In this document: one piece after another, positions 50,125 to 58,459 of the stretch
How the letters are laid out: every line of letters begins with the position of its first letter
Numbering within the stretch: the first letter of the stretch is position 1
Source: Pseudomonas sp. CCC3.1
GTDB lineage: Bacteria > Pseudomonadota > Gammaproteobacteria > Pseudomonadales > Pseudomonadaceae
Direction: 5' to 3'
NCBI RefSeq assembly: GCF_034347405.1
Contig: NZ_CP133778.1
Span: forward strand, 620,001 to 684,000
Length of the DNA stretch: 64,000 bases
Translations under genes and position numbers: made by a program
Notes under the pieces: generated by a model
Databases searched by the model: none
The model's input: only the letters and a program-made list of their open reading frames with translations
Told to the model about the DNA's origin: nothing

Positions 50125-51077
50125 GGGAACAGCTCCTCAAACAGCGAAATCAGCGCCTCGTTGGTGGCCGAGTTGCGCAGCAGGTCGGCATCGCTCCAAC
50201 GCTGTGGTGGCGGTTGGTCGGATTTGGCTTCCCAGCGCTTGAGCAGGTTGCTGTGCGGCGCCTTGGCAAACTCGCCGCACACATCAATGCCCAGCACGCG
50301 TTTACGGGCGGCCAGAGCGCGGATGGCGTGCAGCAGGTGGGTGAGGCGCATGCCGCCTTGATCCCAGTTGGTGGCGGCGTCTTCACTGGCCAGCACGTCT
50401 TTGTCGAGGGTGATCCACACCGCGTCTGTCGGCAGGCCCTGGATCAAGTTGTCGACAAAGGTCGGCCAGTCCTGTTCGGACAGGTTGCGCCAATGCAGAA
50501 GGTTTTCGTGTTGCTCATGGCCAGGGCCATCGCCGATCCGGCCCCAGACTTTGGTGGGGGCGTGTTGCCACGGAAATAGCTGCAAATCGCCCCTGCGCAG
50601 AGCGCCCAAGTTACCCCCCTTGAACTGCGGGCTCTGGAGGTCATCACTGCACGGCCCGAGGGTGATGATGCGTTTGATGTTCGGCAGTTTCAGCGCACGA
50701 TTGACCCACGAACCGCAGTGACGGCGGGGGGCAAAGCGGACCCAGTCGGGATGGTTGTCGAAGTGAATCAACGTCACCGGCTCGGGCAGATCAGCCAATA
50801 GCGCCGGGGTTAAATGGTGGTAGTCGCCGGAACCGATGAAGAACAATTCGGGTCTGTTCGCAGGCTTTTTGGCCCGTTGCAGCAGACATTTAGCGAAGCG
50901 CTGGTAGTTGCGTTCGGTGGACCATAGGCGCAGTTTTGGGCCTAGCTCCAGCAAATCGAGACGGGTAGCGCGGCCATCGGCGAGCCGCTGAGCAATAGGC
51001 GCCTGAGCGGTCAGGCTGTGATCGAGATCGAGAATATTCAACGTGTTTTTTACCCCATTCAATCGCCGCCGGGCCAT
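50121..51077 (-). CDS. Arginase/agmatinase (ureohydrolase) family protein
   Basis: This 318-residue protein keeps the binuclear-metal signatures of ureohydrolases in modified form: FIGSGDYHHLT (His), IHFDNHPDW (the D-x-H-x-D block) and ITLDKDVL (D-x-D), with a final Glu-containing VLGIDVCGEF. It differs from true arginase and agmatinase around these blocks and has CGSWVNRAL, so the substrate is uncertain. It is translationally coupled to a paired small transporter. No clear ribosome site precedes the ATG at 51077; an internal TTG start near codon 13 is conceivable. Confidence 0.8.
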   Translation of the reverse strand: MARRRLNGVKNTLNILDLDHSLTAQAPIAQRLADGRATRLDLLELGPKLRLWSTERNYQRFAKCLLQRAKKPANRPELFFIGSGDYHHLTPALLADLPEPVTLIHFDNHPDWVRFAPRRHCGSWVNRALKLPNIKRIITLGPCSDDLQSPQFKGGNLGALRRGDLQLFPWQHAPTKVWGRIGDGPGHEQHENLLHWRNLSEQDWPTFVDNLIQGLPTDAVWITLDKDVLASEDAATNWDQGGMRLTHLLHAIRALAARKRVLGIDVCGEFAKAPHSNLLKRWEAKSDQPPPQRWSDADLLRNSATNEALISLFEELFP

Positions 51078-51142
51078 GCCTGGCGGGCTTCAGGGGATAA
51101 ATGCAAAGGGCGGGCCAGCGTGTGTATATTTCCGCGTGGGTG

Positions 51143-51478
51143 TCAGTGCAAGCGTACCCATACGCTGACCAGCACAGTGGCGGCCATCAACCATGCCACC
51201 GCCGCCAGTGCCAACGAGGCTTCAAGCCGCAACCGATCAACCAGCACATACAGCGTCGCGAGGTAGACGAAGTAGGGAATGATCGACCACATACCGAACA
51301 CAATCGTGGTTTTCAGGTCGTCGACTGATCGCCCTTTGCCGACGATGTAATGCGCAATCAGGGCAAAAGTCGGGAACAGCGGGACTAACCCCGCGATGTA
51401 ATAGTTTTTGGTTTTTGCCAGCATCGCCAGAATGATCACTACACCGGCGCCCAGAGCAGCTTTAAGAATCAGATCCAT
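51143..51478 (-). CDS. glpM: GlpM-family membrane protein
   Basis: The 111-residue protein with four hydrophobic helices matches GlpM (MDLILKAALGAGVVIILAML, KTKNYYIAGLVPLFPTFALIAHYIVG). GlpM was described beside glpD in P. aeruginosa and linked to alginate production; its biochemical role is not known to me. Here it overlaps the aauR stop (TGATG) and so is probably the third gene of an aauS-aauR-glpM transcript, 7 kb from glpD. Confidence 0.85.
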   Translation of the reverse strand: MDLILKAALGAGVVIILAMLAKTKNYYIAGLVPLFPTFALIAHYIVGKGRSVDDLKTTIVFGMWSIIPYFVYLATLYVLVDRLRLEASLALAAVAWLMAATVLVSVWVRLH

Positions 51479-52803
51479 CAGTGAGCGAGCCCGTATTTTT
51501 TAACTTTATCGAAGAGCGTGGTCTTGGCCATGCCCAGTTCTTGACTGGCCTGGGTCAGATTGCCGCCGCTGCGTTGCAAGGCGTCGTTGAGCAGGTTGCG
51601 CTCAAAGGCTTCCACTGCTTCTGAAAAGCCCAGCCCTTGCGACGCGCTGCTGCCCGGCTTTTTGAACGCGGGCAAACCCAAGGCAAAGCGCTCGGCCACA
51701 TTGCGCAGTTCACGGACGTTGCCCGGCCAGTCATGGCTCATGAGGTTGGACAGGGTCTGGTTGTCCAGCTCGGGCGCCGTGCGGTCGAAGCGCAGGGACG
51801 ATTGCTGCAGGAAGTATTCGAACAATTGCAGGATGTCTTCGCGACGCTCGCGCAAAGGCGGTAGCTCGAGGGTGACTACGTTCAGGCGGTAATACAGGTC
51901 GCTGCGGAACTGGCTGGCCTTGCTCAGTTGGTCGAGGTCGGATTTGGTGGCCGCTATCACCCGACAATCCACATCGATACTTTGGTTGGAGCCCAGACGT
52001 TCCAGCGTGCGTTCTTGCAACACGCGCAGCAGTTTGATTTGCAGGTTGAGCGGCATGCTTTCGACTTCGTCGAGAAACAACGTGCCGCCGTTGGCGTGCT
52101 CGATTTTGCCGATCCGGCGTTTGCCCGCGCCGGTGAAGGCGTTGGCTTCGTGGCCGAAAATTTCACTTTCAAACAGGTTTTCCGGTAACCCGCCGCAGTT
52201 GAGCGCGACGAACTGCTGGGGCTGGCGGCGGCTGAAATCGTGCAGACAGCGGGCAACCAATTCTTTGCCGGTACCGGTTTCACCTTCGATCAGTACGTTG
52301 GCCGAGGTATCGGCGACGTTAGCGATCAATTCGCGCAATTGTTGCATGGCGGGCGAGCGGCCAATGATGCGGCCCTCAAGGGAGTCGCGTTCGGCCAGTT
52401 GCCGACGCAGCGACCAGACTTCACGGGCCAGGCTGCGTTGTTCCAGCGCCCGGCGTGCCACCTCGACCAGCCGTTCAGGCGAAAAGGGTTTTTCCATGAA
52501 GTCATAAGCGCCGTCACGCATCGCGCCCACGGCCATGGAAATATCGCCATGCCCGGTAATCAGAACCACCGGCAGGCTGCGGTCGCGGGCCTTGAGGCGT
52601 TTGAGCAACTCCAGTCCGTCAATGCCCGGTAAACGAATGTCACTGATGACGATGCCGGGAAAGTTGTCCCCGACCAAGGCCAGTGCTTGCTCGGCGCTGC
52701 TCACGCCTTCGCTGTGGATGTCTTCCAGCGCGAGCGCCTGTTGGCATCCGAGCAGGACATGGGGGTCGTCTTCGACAATCAGGACGGTCAGCTCGTGGTT
52801 CAT
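51478..52803 (-). CDS. aauR: AauR-like sigma-54 response regulator for acidic amino acid use
   Basis: The 441-residue regulator has a receiver domain (D55 in ISDIRLPGIDG), an AAA+ domain with Walker A GETGTGKE and FLDEVESMPL, and a Fis-type helix-turn-helix (ASQELGMAKTTLFDKVKKYG). The sigma-54 contact loop reads NAFTGA and not GAFTGA, as seen in the DctD/AauR branch from memory. It overlaps aauS at ATGA. Assignment to AauR rests on the adjacent aat transporter and two copies of the AauR recognition palindrome upstream of aatJ. It activates uptake of glutamate, aspartate and their amides. Confidence 0.87.
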   Translation of the reverse strand: MNHELTVLIVEDDPHVLLGCQQALALEDIHSEGVSSAEQALALVGDNFPGIVISDIRLPGIDGLELLKRLKARDRSLPVVLITGHGDISMAVGAMRDGAYDFMEKPFSPERLVEVARRALEQRSLAREVWSLRRQLAERDSLEGRIIGRSPAMQQLRELIANVADTSANVLIEGETGTGKELVARCLHDFSRRQPQQFVALNCGGLPENLFESEIFGHEANAFTGAGKRRIGKIEHANGGTLFLDEVESMPLNLQIKLLRVLQERTLERLGSNQSIDVDCRVIAATKSDLDQLSKASQFRSDLYYRLNVVTLELPPLRERREDILQLFEYFLQQSSLRFDRTAPELDNQTLSNLMSHDWPGNVRELRNVAERFALGLPAFKKPGSSASQGLGFSEAVEAFERNLLNDALQRSGGNLTQASQELGMAKTTLFDKVKKYGLAH

Positions 52804-54704
52804 ATCGGCTCGGCCTTAGCGGGTTGCACCAGCGGTAAAAGGAGGACAAACGCAACACCACCGGCCTGCGGAAACTCGACACTGAGGCTGCCGCCAGCGG
52901 CCGCAGCCAGGCTGGCAGACAGGGTCAAGCCGAGGCCCAGGCCTTGTTCGCCGGGTTTGGTGGTGAAGAACGGTTCAAACAGATGGATACGGTTTTCGGG
53001 CGCGATGCCGGGGCCATTGTCGCGCACGCGCAAGCGGAATTTGCCTTCGCTGTGTTCGCCTTCAAGCCACAACTGCGGGGTTGTTGGCTGACCTTGCATG
53101 GCGTCCAGCGCGTTGCTGATCAGGTTGACCAGAATTTGCTCAAGCCGGGTCTGGTCGATCTTCAGTTCAACGTCGCTGAGGTCGCGCTGCACGTGCGCGC
53201 CCGATGTTTCGAGTGGGGTGGCGAGCAACTGCAATACCGCTTCGATCGCTTTGCTCAGGCTGGCCTGGCCGTGATCGTCACCCCGTCGCGCAAACGAGCG
53301 CAGGTTAGCGGTGATGCGGCCCATGCGGTCGACCAGGTTGTTAATGGTGCTGAGGTTGTCTGCGGCCACTTTCAGGTCGCCACGCTCAAGGAAGCGCACG
53401 GTATTGCCAGACAGTGTGCGCAAGGCGGCCAGGGGTTGATTCAACTCGTGGGCGATGCTGGTAGACATTTGGCCGATGGCCGCCAGTTTGCCCGCCTGCA
53501 CCAGTTCGTCTTGGGCAAGGCGCAAGGTGTCTTCCGCCTGGCGGCGCTCGCGAATCTGGTCTTTGAGGCGCTCGTTGCTGGCGCGCAAGTGCGCGGTGCG
53601 TTCTGTGATTTTGCGTTCTAGCTGACTATTGGCCGCTTGCAGCGCTTCACGGGCAGCCAGTCGGGTGGCGATCACTTTGCGTCGTTCGTTCCAGGCAATC
53701 AGCAGAAACGCCAGCAAAGCAAAGGCTACGGCCACCAGCATGCCTTGGTTGGCCGCTTCGCGGCGTAAGTCCTGTAGGGGCGTGAGCAAGGTGATGTCCC
53801 ATGGGGTGTCGTTCAGCCGACGGGTCTGGGCCAGATAACTGACTTCCTTTTCATCGGCCTCGCCCCCTGGATTGGCTGCGAACGTGACTTTTTCGGTTCC
53901 TTCGCCCAGTTGCTCGCTTGCAAGGGGTTGCAGCTCAATCAGCGGCCACCAGTAGTACTGCAGGCTGCGCGCCAGTTGCTCTTTGATCTCAGCGGTCAAC
54001 GGACGTACGGACTTGAGCCGTCGGCTCGGGTCGCTGGACAGGATAATGATGCCGTTCTCATCGCTCACATACGCTTCGAGGCGGGCACGTTGCCAGCGTT
54101 CTTCAAGGGCTTCAAGGCGGACTTTGATCACTGCTACGCCAATGATCTTGCCTTGCTCTTCGAGGCCGTGAGCCAGGTAGTAGCCCGGCTCGCCGGTGGT
54201 GCTGCCGATGCCGTAGAAACGTCCGGGTTGGCCACGCACGGCGTCCTGAAAATAGGCCCGGAAAGACAGGTCTTCCCCCAGGTAGCTGTCGGTATCGCGC
54301 CAGTTGCTGGTGGCCACGACCCTGCCAGTGGTATCGAGCACGTAGATTGCCCGACTGCGGCTGCGTCGGTTAAGGCCTTCGAGGTATTGATTGACGGTGA
54401 CCCGGTTTTGCACGGTCGGATCAGCCAGTAATTGCGAAACACTGGACTCCAGCTCTAGCAAGCTGGGCAGGTAGGTGTATTTGCTGAGTTCGCTTTCGAC
54501 GGTGCGAGCATGCAACTCAAGCTGACGTTCACCGCTTTCGTTGAGCGCGCGAATGCCAAAGTGTTCACTGATGCGATAGCCGGCATAGCCTAGCCCGATC
54601 GTCAGCAAGATGATCAGTGGAGGCAGCAATAGATGGCGTAGCAGGCGAGGTTTCACGGCAAGTGAGGGCGGGGAACCGCGATAAAGGTTGGGGTCGCATT
54701 TCAT
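52800..54704 (-). CDS. aauS: AauS-like (DctB-type) sensor histidine kinase
   Basis: The 634-residue kinase has a helix at about residues 24-42, a periplasmic double-Cache sensor (about 45-295, with IYVLDTTGRVVATSNWRD and GEDLSFRAYFQDAV as in DctB), a second helix at about 308-326, a coiled linker, HisKA with SIAHELNQPLAAL (His near 419) and HATPase ending GLGLGLTLSASLAAAAGG. The second Met (54704) is preferred, with AAGG at eight bases. It should sense acidic amino acids in the periplasm and phosphorylate AauR. Confidence 0.87.
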   Translation of the reverse strand: MKCDPNLYRGSPPSLAVKPRLLRHLLLPPLIILLTIGLGYAGYRISEHFGIRALNESGERQLELHARTVESELSKYTYLPSLLELESSVSQLLADPTVQNRVTVNQYLEGLNRRSRSRAIYVLDTTGRVVATSNWRDTDSYLGEDLSFRAYFQDAVRGQPGRFYGIGSTTGEPGYYLAHGLEEQGKIIGVAVIKVRLEALEERWQRARLEAYVSDENGIIILSSDPSRRLKSVRPLTAEIKEQLARSLQYYWWPLIELQPLASEQLGEGTEKVTFAANPGGEADEKEVSYLAQTRRLNDTPWDITLLTPLQDLRREAANQGMLVAVAFALLAFLLIAWNERRKVIATRLAAREALQAANSQLERKITERTAHLRASNERLKDQIRERRQAEDTLRLAQDELVQAGKLAAIGQMSTSIAHELNQPLAALRTLSGNTVRFLERGDLKVAADNLSTINNLVDRMGRITANLRSFARRGDDHGQASLSKAIEAVLQLLATPLETSGAHVQRDLSDVELKIDQTRLEQILVNLISNALDAMQGQPTTPQLWLEGEHSEGKFRLRVRDNGPGIAPENRIHLFEPFFTTKPGEQGLGLGLTLSASLAAAAGGSLSVEFPQAGGVAFVLLLPLVQPAKAEPI

Positions 54705-54760
54705 CACAGATGCCTTGGGTCAACCACTGCGCAATGGCAGCTGATTAACTGAGATCACCT

Positions 54761-54826
54761 GTAGGAGCGAGCTTGTCTCGCGATCTTTTAAAAGATCAAA
54801 AGATCGCGAGACAAGCTCGCTCCTAC
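54761..54826. repeat. REP palindrome
   Basis: GTAGGAGCGAGCTTGTCTCG faces CGAGACAAGCTCGCTCCTAC around TTTTAAAAGATCAAAAG. It separates aatP from aauS, where ansB and ggt lie in P. aeruginosa as I recall. The stem is nearly perfect and may end aatP transcription. Confidence 0.9.
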
Positions 54827-54841
54827 GAGGCGTGGTGCTAT

Positions 54842-55576
54842 TTAGTGCTGCAGGATTTTGGCGAGGAAGTGCTGTGCGCGCTCGGAACGGGCGGTTACGT
54901 CACCGAAGAACTCTTCTTTCTCACAGTCTTCGACGATTTTGCCCTGGTCCATGAAGATCACCCGGTTGGCCACCTTGCGCGCAAAACCCATTTCGTGGGT
55001 CACGCACATCATGGTCATGCCTTCGTGGGCCAGTTGCACCATCACGTCGAGTACTTCGTTAACCATTTCCGGGTCGAGTGCCGAGGTCGGTTCGTCGAAC
55101 AGCATGATGATCGGGTCCATGGCCAATGCGCGTGCAATGGCTACACGCTGCTGCTGACCACCCGAAAGCTGGCCAGGGTGTTTATGGGCATGCGCCGACA
55201 AACCTACACGCTCCAGCAGTTCGAGGCCTTTTTTGGTGGCTTCTTCTTTGCTGCGGCCCAACACCTTGATCTGCGCAATGGTCAGATTTTCGGTGATGGT
55301 CATGTGCGGGAACAGTTCGAAATGCTGGAACACCATGCCCACGCGCGAACGCAGTTTTGGCAGGTTGGTCTTGGGGTCGGCAATTGATGTGCCGTCGACC
55401 ACGATGTCGCCTTTCTGGAACGGCTCAAGGGCGTTGACGCACTTGATCAGGGTTGATTTACCCGAGCCCGATGGGCCGCAGACGACAACCACTTCGCCCT
55501 TTTTAACTTCGGTACTGCAATCGGTCAGTACCTGGAAGTCCCCGTACCACTTGTTGATGTTCTTGATCGAGATCAT
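54842..55576 (-). CDS. aatP: AatP, ATPase of the acidic amino acid ABC transporter
   Basis: The 244-residue ABC ATPase of the polar amino acid class has Walker A GPSGSGKST, the Q-loop VFQHFELFPHM, signature LSGGQQQRVAIARALA, Walker B IIMLFDEPTSALDPE and the switch VTHEMGFARK. It resembles GltL. It overlaps aatM by ATGA. It powers import of glutamate and aspartate. Confidence 0.93.
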   Translation of the reverse strand: MISIKNINKWYGDFQVLTDCSTEVKKGEVVVVCGPSGSGKSTLIKCVNALEPFQKGDIVVDGTSIADPKTNLPKLRSRVGMVFQHFELFPHMTITENLTIAQIKVLGRSKEEATKKGLELLERVGLSAHAHKHPGQLSGGQQQRVAIARALAMDPIIMLFDEPTSALDPEMVNEVLDVMVQLAHEGMTMMCVTHEMGFARKVANRVIFMDQGKIVEDCEKEEFFGDVTARSERAQHFLAKILQH

Positions 55577-56247
55577 ACGGCAAACCTTTTTTGCAGACGC
55601 TTGACCAGCAGCGAGGCGGAAAAGCTGATGATGAAATACACCAGACCGGCGAAAATCAGGAACTCATTGGAGCGGCCGATGATGTCGCCACTGGAGCGCG
55701 AAGCATTGAGGAAGTCAACCAGGCCTACGGTATAAACCAGCGAGGTGTCCTGGAACAAAATAATGCTTTGTTGCAGCAGCAACGGGGTCATTTTGCGAAA
55801 TGCCTGAGGCAGGATGATCAGGCGCATTGCCTGGCCGTAGCTCATGCCCAGCGCTTTGGCGGCGCCCATCTGGCCTTTTGGAATGGCTTGTACGCCAGCC
55901 CGCACGATCTCACAGAAGTAAGCGGCTTCGAACATCACGAAGGCCACCATGCACGACTCGAACGCACCGATCGGGGTGTCTTTGCCGGTGATCCAGCGCA
56001 GTACAAACGGCACTGCCAGGTAGAACCAGGTAATCACCAGCAGCAGCGGGATCGAGCGGAAGTAGTTCACGTAAGCGCCGGCCAGATTGGCCAGCCACTT
56101 GCTGGACGACAAGCGCATCAACGCCAGCACTGTACCGAGGGCAACGCCTCCTACAACCCCGAGAACCATGAGCTTCAAGGTCATGATCATGCCGTTCCAC
56201 AGACCCGGCAGGGCAGGAACAATACCGCTGAAATCGAAGAAGTCCAT
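55573..56247 (-). CDS. aatM: AatM, permease of the acidic amino acid ABC transporter
   Basis: The 224-residue inner-membrane permease (GltK-like, HisM family) has about five helices and the EAA loop (QMGAAKALGMSYGQAMRLIILPQAFRKM, about residues 130-157). Its start overlaps the aatQ stop (TAATG). It pairs with AatQ as the transmembrane heterodimer. Confidence 0.92.
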   Translation of the reverse strand: MDFFDFSGIVPALPGLWNGMIMTLKLMVLGVVGGVALGTVLALMRLSSSKWLANLAGAYVNYFRSIPLLLVITWFYLAVPFVLRWITGKDTPIGAFESCMVAFVMFEAAYFCEIVRAGVQAIPKGQMGAAKALGMSYGQAMRLIILPQAFRKMTPLLLQQSIILFQDTSLVYTVGLVDFLNASRSSGDIIGRSNEFLIFAGLVYFIISFSASLLVKRLQKRFAV

Positions 56248-56993
56248 TACTTGCCCCCCAGAGACATCAGGCCAGGCACTGCGACTTTCTTCTCGATCAG
56301 GCGCATCAGCAGCATGAGGCTCATGTTCAAGGTGAAGTAGATCAAGGTGGCCAAGGTGAAGGCTTCAAACAGGTTGGCGGAGAATTCGGCCGTCTGTTTA
56401 GTCTGTGCCAGCAGCTCCATCAAACCGATCAAGGACGCCACGGAGGAGTTCTTGAACACGTTGAGGAATTCGGAGGTGAGCGGTGGAATGATGATGCGAT
56501 AAGCCTGGGGCAGCAGCACGTTCCAGTAAATTTGCGGCAGCTTGAAACCCATGGCACGGGCCGCGGCTTCTTGGCCTCGTGGCAACGCTTCGATACCGGT
56601 GCGTACTTGTTCGCACACCCGTGCAGCGGTAAACAGGCCCAGGCACACGACAACGCTCAGGTAAGCCGAGGTGGTCGGGTTGAGGTCTTGCTTGTACCAG
56701 TCCTGCAGGTCTTGTGGCAGCAGATCGGGTACCAGGAAGTACCACATAAACAGCTGTACCAGCAGCGGCACGTTACGGAAAACTTCCACGTAGACCGTTG
56801 CGATACCCGAGAGAAAGCGGTTCGGCAGGGTGCGCATCACGCCCAGCAGCGAACCCAGTATCAGCGCGACAATCCAGGCAACAACAGCGATCGCGATGGT
56901 CCAGCCCAGTCCGGTAATAAACCAGTCGAGATACGTCTCGCTGCCTATGCCGGTGGACTTGAAGAACACGCTCCAGTCCCAGTTGTAATTCAT
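56247..56993 (-). CDS. aatQ: AatQ, permease of the acidic amino acid ABC transporter
   Basis: This 248-residue GltJ-like permease begins MNYNWDWSVFFK. Helices are followed by the EAA-type loop GQEAAARAMGFKLPQIYWNV and NSSVASLIGLMELL. ATG at 56993 with GGAGA six bases upstream is preferred over an in-frame start 11 codons earlier. A stable hairpin separates it from aatJ. Confidence 0.92.
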   Translation of the reverse strand: MNYNWDWSVFFKSTGIGSETYLDWFITGLGWTIAIAVVAWIVALILGSLLGVMRTLPNRFLSGIATVYVEVFRNVPLLVQLFMWYFLVPDLLPQDLQDWYKQDLNPTTSAYLSVVVCLGLFTAARVCEQVRTGIEALPRGQEAAARAMGFKLPQIYWNVLLPQAYRIIIPPLTSEFLNVFKNSSVASLIGLMELLAQTKQTAEFSANLFEAFTLATLIYFTLNMSLMLLMRLIEKKVAVPGLMSLGGK

Positions 56994-57147
56994 GCAGGGT
57001 CTCCCCTCAGATGGGTCTATAAACAAGCACTTGCTTCAGGGAATCCGTTCTCACCCGACAGTGCGGTCGGGCACACCCTCCCGCTCGATAACCAGCGGTT
57101 CGAGTGTTCACTAATGCAATAAGAAGCGAGTACAGCAGGTGATCAAA

Positions 57148-57179
57148 GCACCCGAGCGTGGTCATTCACGCTCGGGTGC
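57148..57179 (-). terminator. Intercistronic hairpin between aatJ and aatQ
   Basis: A 13-bp perfect stem, GCACCCGAGCGTG / CACGCTCGGGTGC, with a 6-base loop lies 15 bp after the aatJ stop. The T-run is weak, so it may partly terminate or stabilise the upstream message and give more binding protein than permease. Confidence 0.65.
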
Positions 57180-57194
57180 CAGGCACATCAGAAA

Positions 57195-58109
57195 TCAGAT
57201 TTTGACGTCAGGTGCTGGCTTGTCGGTTGGGTTGGCGATCAGCTCTTTAAGTTCTTTGCTCATCGGGAAGCCCAGGTTCAGGCCTTTTGGTGGAATCGGG
57301 GACTGGAACCATTTGTCGTAGATCTTGGTGATGTCGCCAGACTTGTAGGTTGCAACGATGGCGTCGTCCACGGCCTTTTTGAAGTCCGCGTCGCCTTTAC
57401 GCACCATGCAGCCGTAGATTTCGTACGACTGTGGAGTACCGGTAACAGCCCAGTCAGTAGGCTTCTTAGCCTTGGCCATTTCACCAGCGAGCAGGGCGTC
57501 GTCCATCATGAAGGCTACAGCGCGGCCTGATTCCAGCATCTGGAAAGCTTCGCCGTGGTCTTTCGCGGAGATCACGTTCATGCCCATTTGCTTGTCAGCG
57601 TTCATCGCCTTGAGGATGCGCTCGGAGGTGGTGCCCGCCGTGGTCACGACGTTTTTGCCTTTAAGGTCGGCGAAATCTTTGTATTCCGAGCCTGCTTTGG
57701 ACAGCAGACGGGTACCAATTTCGAAGATGCCGACCGAGAAATCCACTTGCTGAGCGCGTTCGGCGTTGTTGGTGGTGGAACCACATTCAACGTCAACGGT
57801 ACCGTTTTGTACCAGCGGGATACGGGTCTGGGAGGTGACCAGGTTGTACTTGACCTTGAGGTCAGGCAGGTTGAGGTCTTTTTTCAGTGCTTCAACAATT
57901 GCCAGTTGTACATCGTGGGAGTAGCCAACCGGTTTGCCGGAAGCGTCCGCGATGTAGGAAAACGGAATGGAGGAGTCACGATGCCCAAGGGTGATGGTGC
58001 CGGATTCTTTGATTTTCTTCAGCGTGCCGGTCAATTCGGCTGCAAAAACTGGAGTGCTAATCAGAGCTGCTGCTATTGCTGCGCTCAAAAGTTGCGGAAC
58101 GATGCGCAT
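57195..58109 (-). CDS. aatJ: AatJ, periplasmic acidic amino acid binding protein
   Basis: The 304-residue solute-binding protein of the GltI type has a signal peptide cut after STPVFA. The mature part has GTLKKIKESGTITLGHRDSS, FSYIADASGKPVGYSHDV, VECGSTTNNAERAQQVDFS and GTTSERILKAMN. GAGGAA lies six bases before the ATG. It is the first gene of the aatJQMP unit, expressed from a sigma-54 promoter with AauR boxes. It captures glutamate and aspartate, and perhaps glutamine and asparagine. Confidence 0.93.
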   Translation of the reverse strand: MRIVPQLLSAAIAAALISTPVFAAELTGTLKKIKESGTITLGHRDSSIPFSYIADASGKPVGYSHDVQLAIVEALKKDLNLPDLKVKYNLVTSQTRIPLVQNGTVDVECGSTTNNAERAQQVDFSVGIFEIGTRLLSKAGSEYKDFADLKGKNVVTTAGTTSERILKAMNADKQMGMNVISAKDHGEAFQMLESGRAVAFMMDDALLAGEMAKAKKPTDWAVTGTPQSYEIYGCMVRKGDADFKKAVDDAIVATYKSGDITKIYDKWFQSPIPPKGLNLGFPMSKELKELIANPTDKPAPDVKI

Positions 58110-58125
58110 CGATGTTTCCTCGACA

Positions 58126-58140
58126 TTGTTTTTTTTATTT
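58126..58140 (-). promoter_or_regulatory. Crc/Hfq catabolite motif in the aatJ leader
   Basis: The minus-strand leader reads AAATAAAAAAAACAA shortly before the GAGGAA ribosome site and contains overlapping AANAANAA motifs. Hfq-Crc would block translation during growth on preferred carbon sources; the binding protein gene of this transporter is a known type of target. Confidence 0.55.
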
Positions 58141-58221
58141 GAGCCCGTTCACGAGCCCTTGGTGTACTTCGAATAGCTCAACAGGCTTATGCGTTGTTTT
58201 AGCATTCGGCCCTGAGTGTAG

Positions 58222-58238
58222 AGCATGAGTCGTGCCAG
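58222..58238 (-). promoter_or_regulatory. Sigma-54 promoter of aatJQMP
   Basis: The minus strand reads CTGGCACGACTCATGCT, 12 of 13 matching TGGCACG-N4-TTGCW over the fixed positions, with GG and GC 10 bp apart. Predicted start near 58211, giving a leader of about 100 bases. Confidence 0.85.
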
Positions 58239-58254
58239 AGCCGATGATTTAGAT

Positions 58255-58267
58255 CAACTTGTTGATT
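58255..58267 (-). promoter_or_regulatory. IHF site between the AauR boxes and the sigma-54 promoter
   Basis: The minus strand AATCAACAAGTTG matches the IHF consensus WATCAANNNNTTR fully. Its place between enhancer and promoter is the standard one for DNA bending at sigma-54 promoters. Confidence 0.65.
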
Positions 58268-58313
58268 TATAAGGAATTAAATGTTTTTAACGAGGAAGGA
58301 GAAGAGAGGCTCG

Positions 58314-58327
58314 CCCGGAAAGCCGAA
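58314..58327. promoter_or_regulatory. AauR-like box, degenerate copy
   Basis: CCCGGAAAGCCGAA matches TTCGG-N4-CCGAA at 8 of 10 fixed positions, with a good right half. It is spaced 32 bp from the perfect copy. Confidence 0.5.
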
Positions 58328-58345
58328 CTGAGGCGGACTTGGGCG

Positions 58346-58359
58346 TTCGGAAAACCGAA
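58346..58359. promoter_or_regulatory. AauR box, perfect copy
   Basis: TTCGGAAAACCGAA equals the AauR recognition palindrome TTCGG-N4-CCGAA reported in P. putida. It lies about 110 bp upstream of the -24 element. Confidence 0.8.
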
Positions 58360-58376
58360 TGAAAAAATCATGCATC

Positions 58377-58444
58377 TGTAGGAGCGAGCTTGCCTCGCGA
58401 TCTGTTGGAAGATCAAAAGATCGCGAGGCAAGCTCGCTCCTACA
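58377..58444. repeat. REP palindrome
   Basis: TGTAGGAGCGAGCTTGCCTC pairs with its inverted copy around GATCTGTTGGAAGATC. It is placed between the AauR boxes and the glpD stop codon. Confidence 0.9.
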
Positions 58445-58459
58445 CGTATGTTGGGTCGT

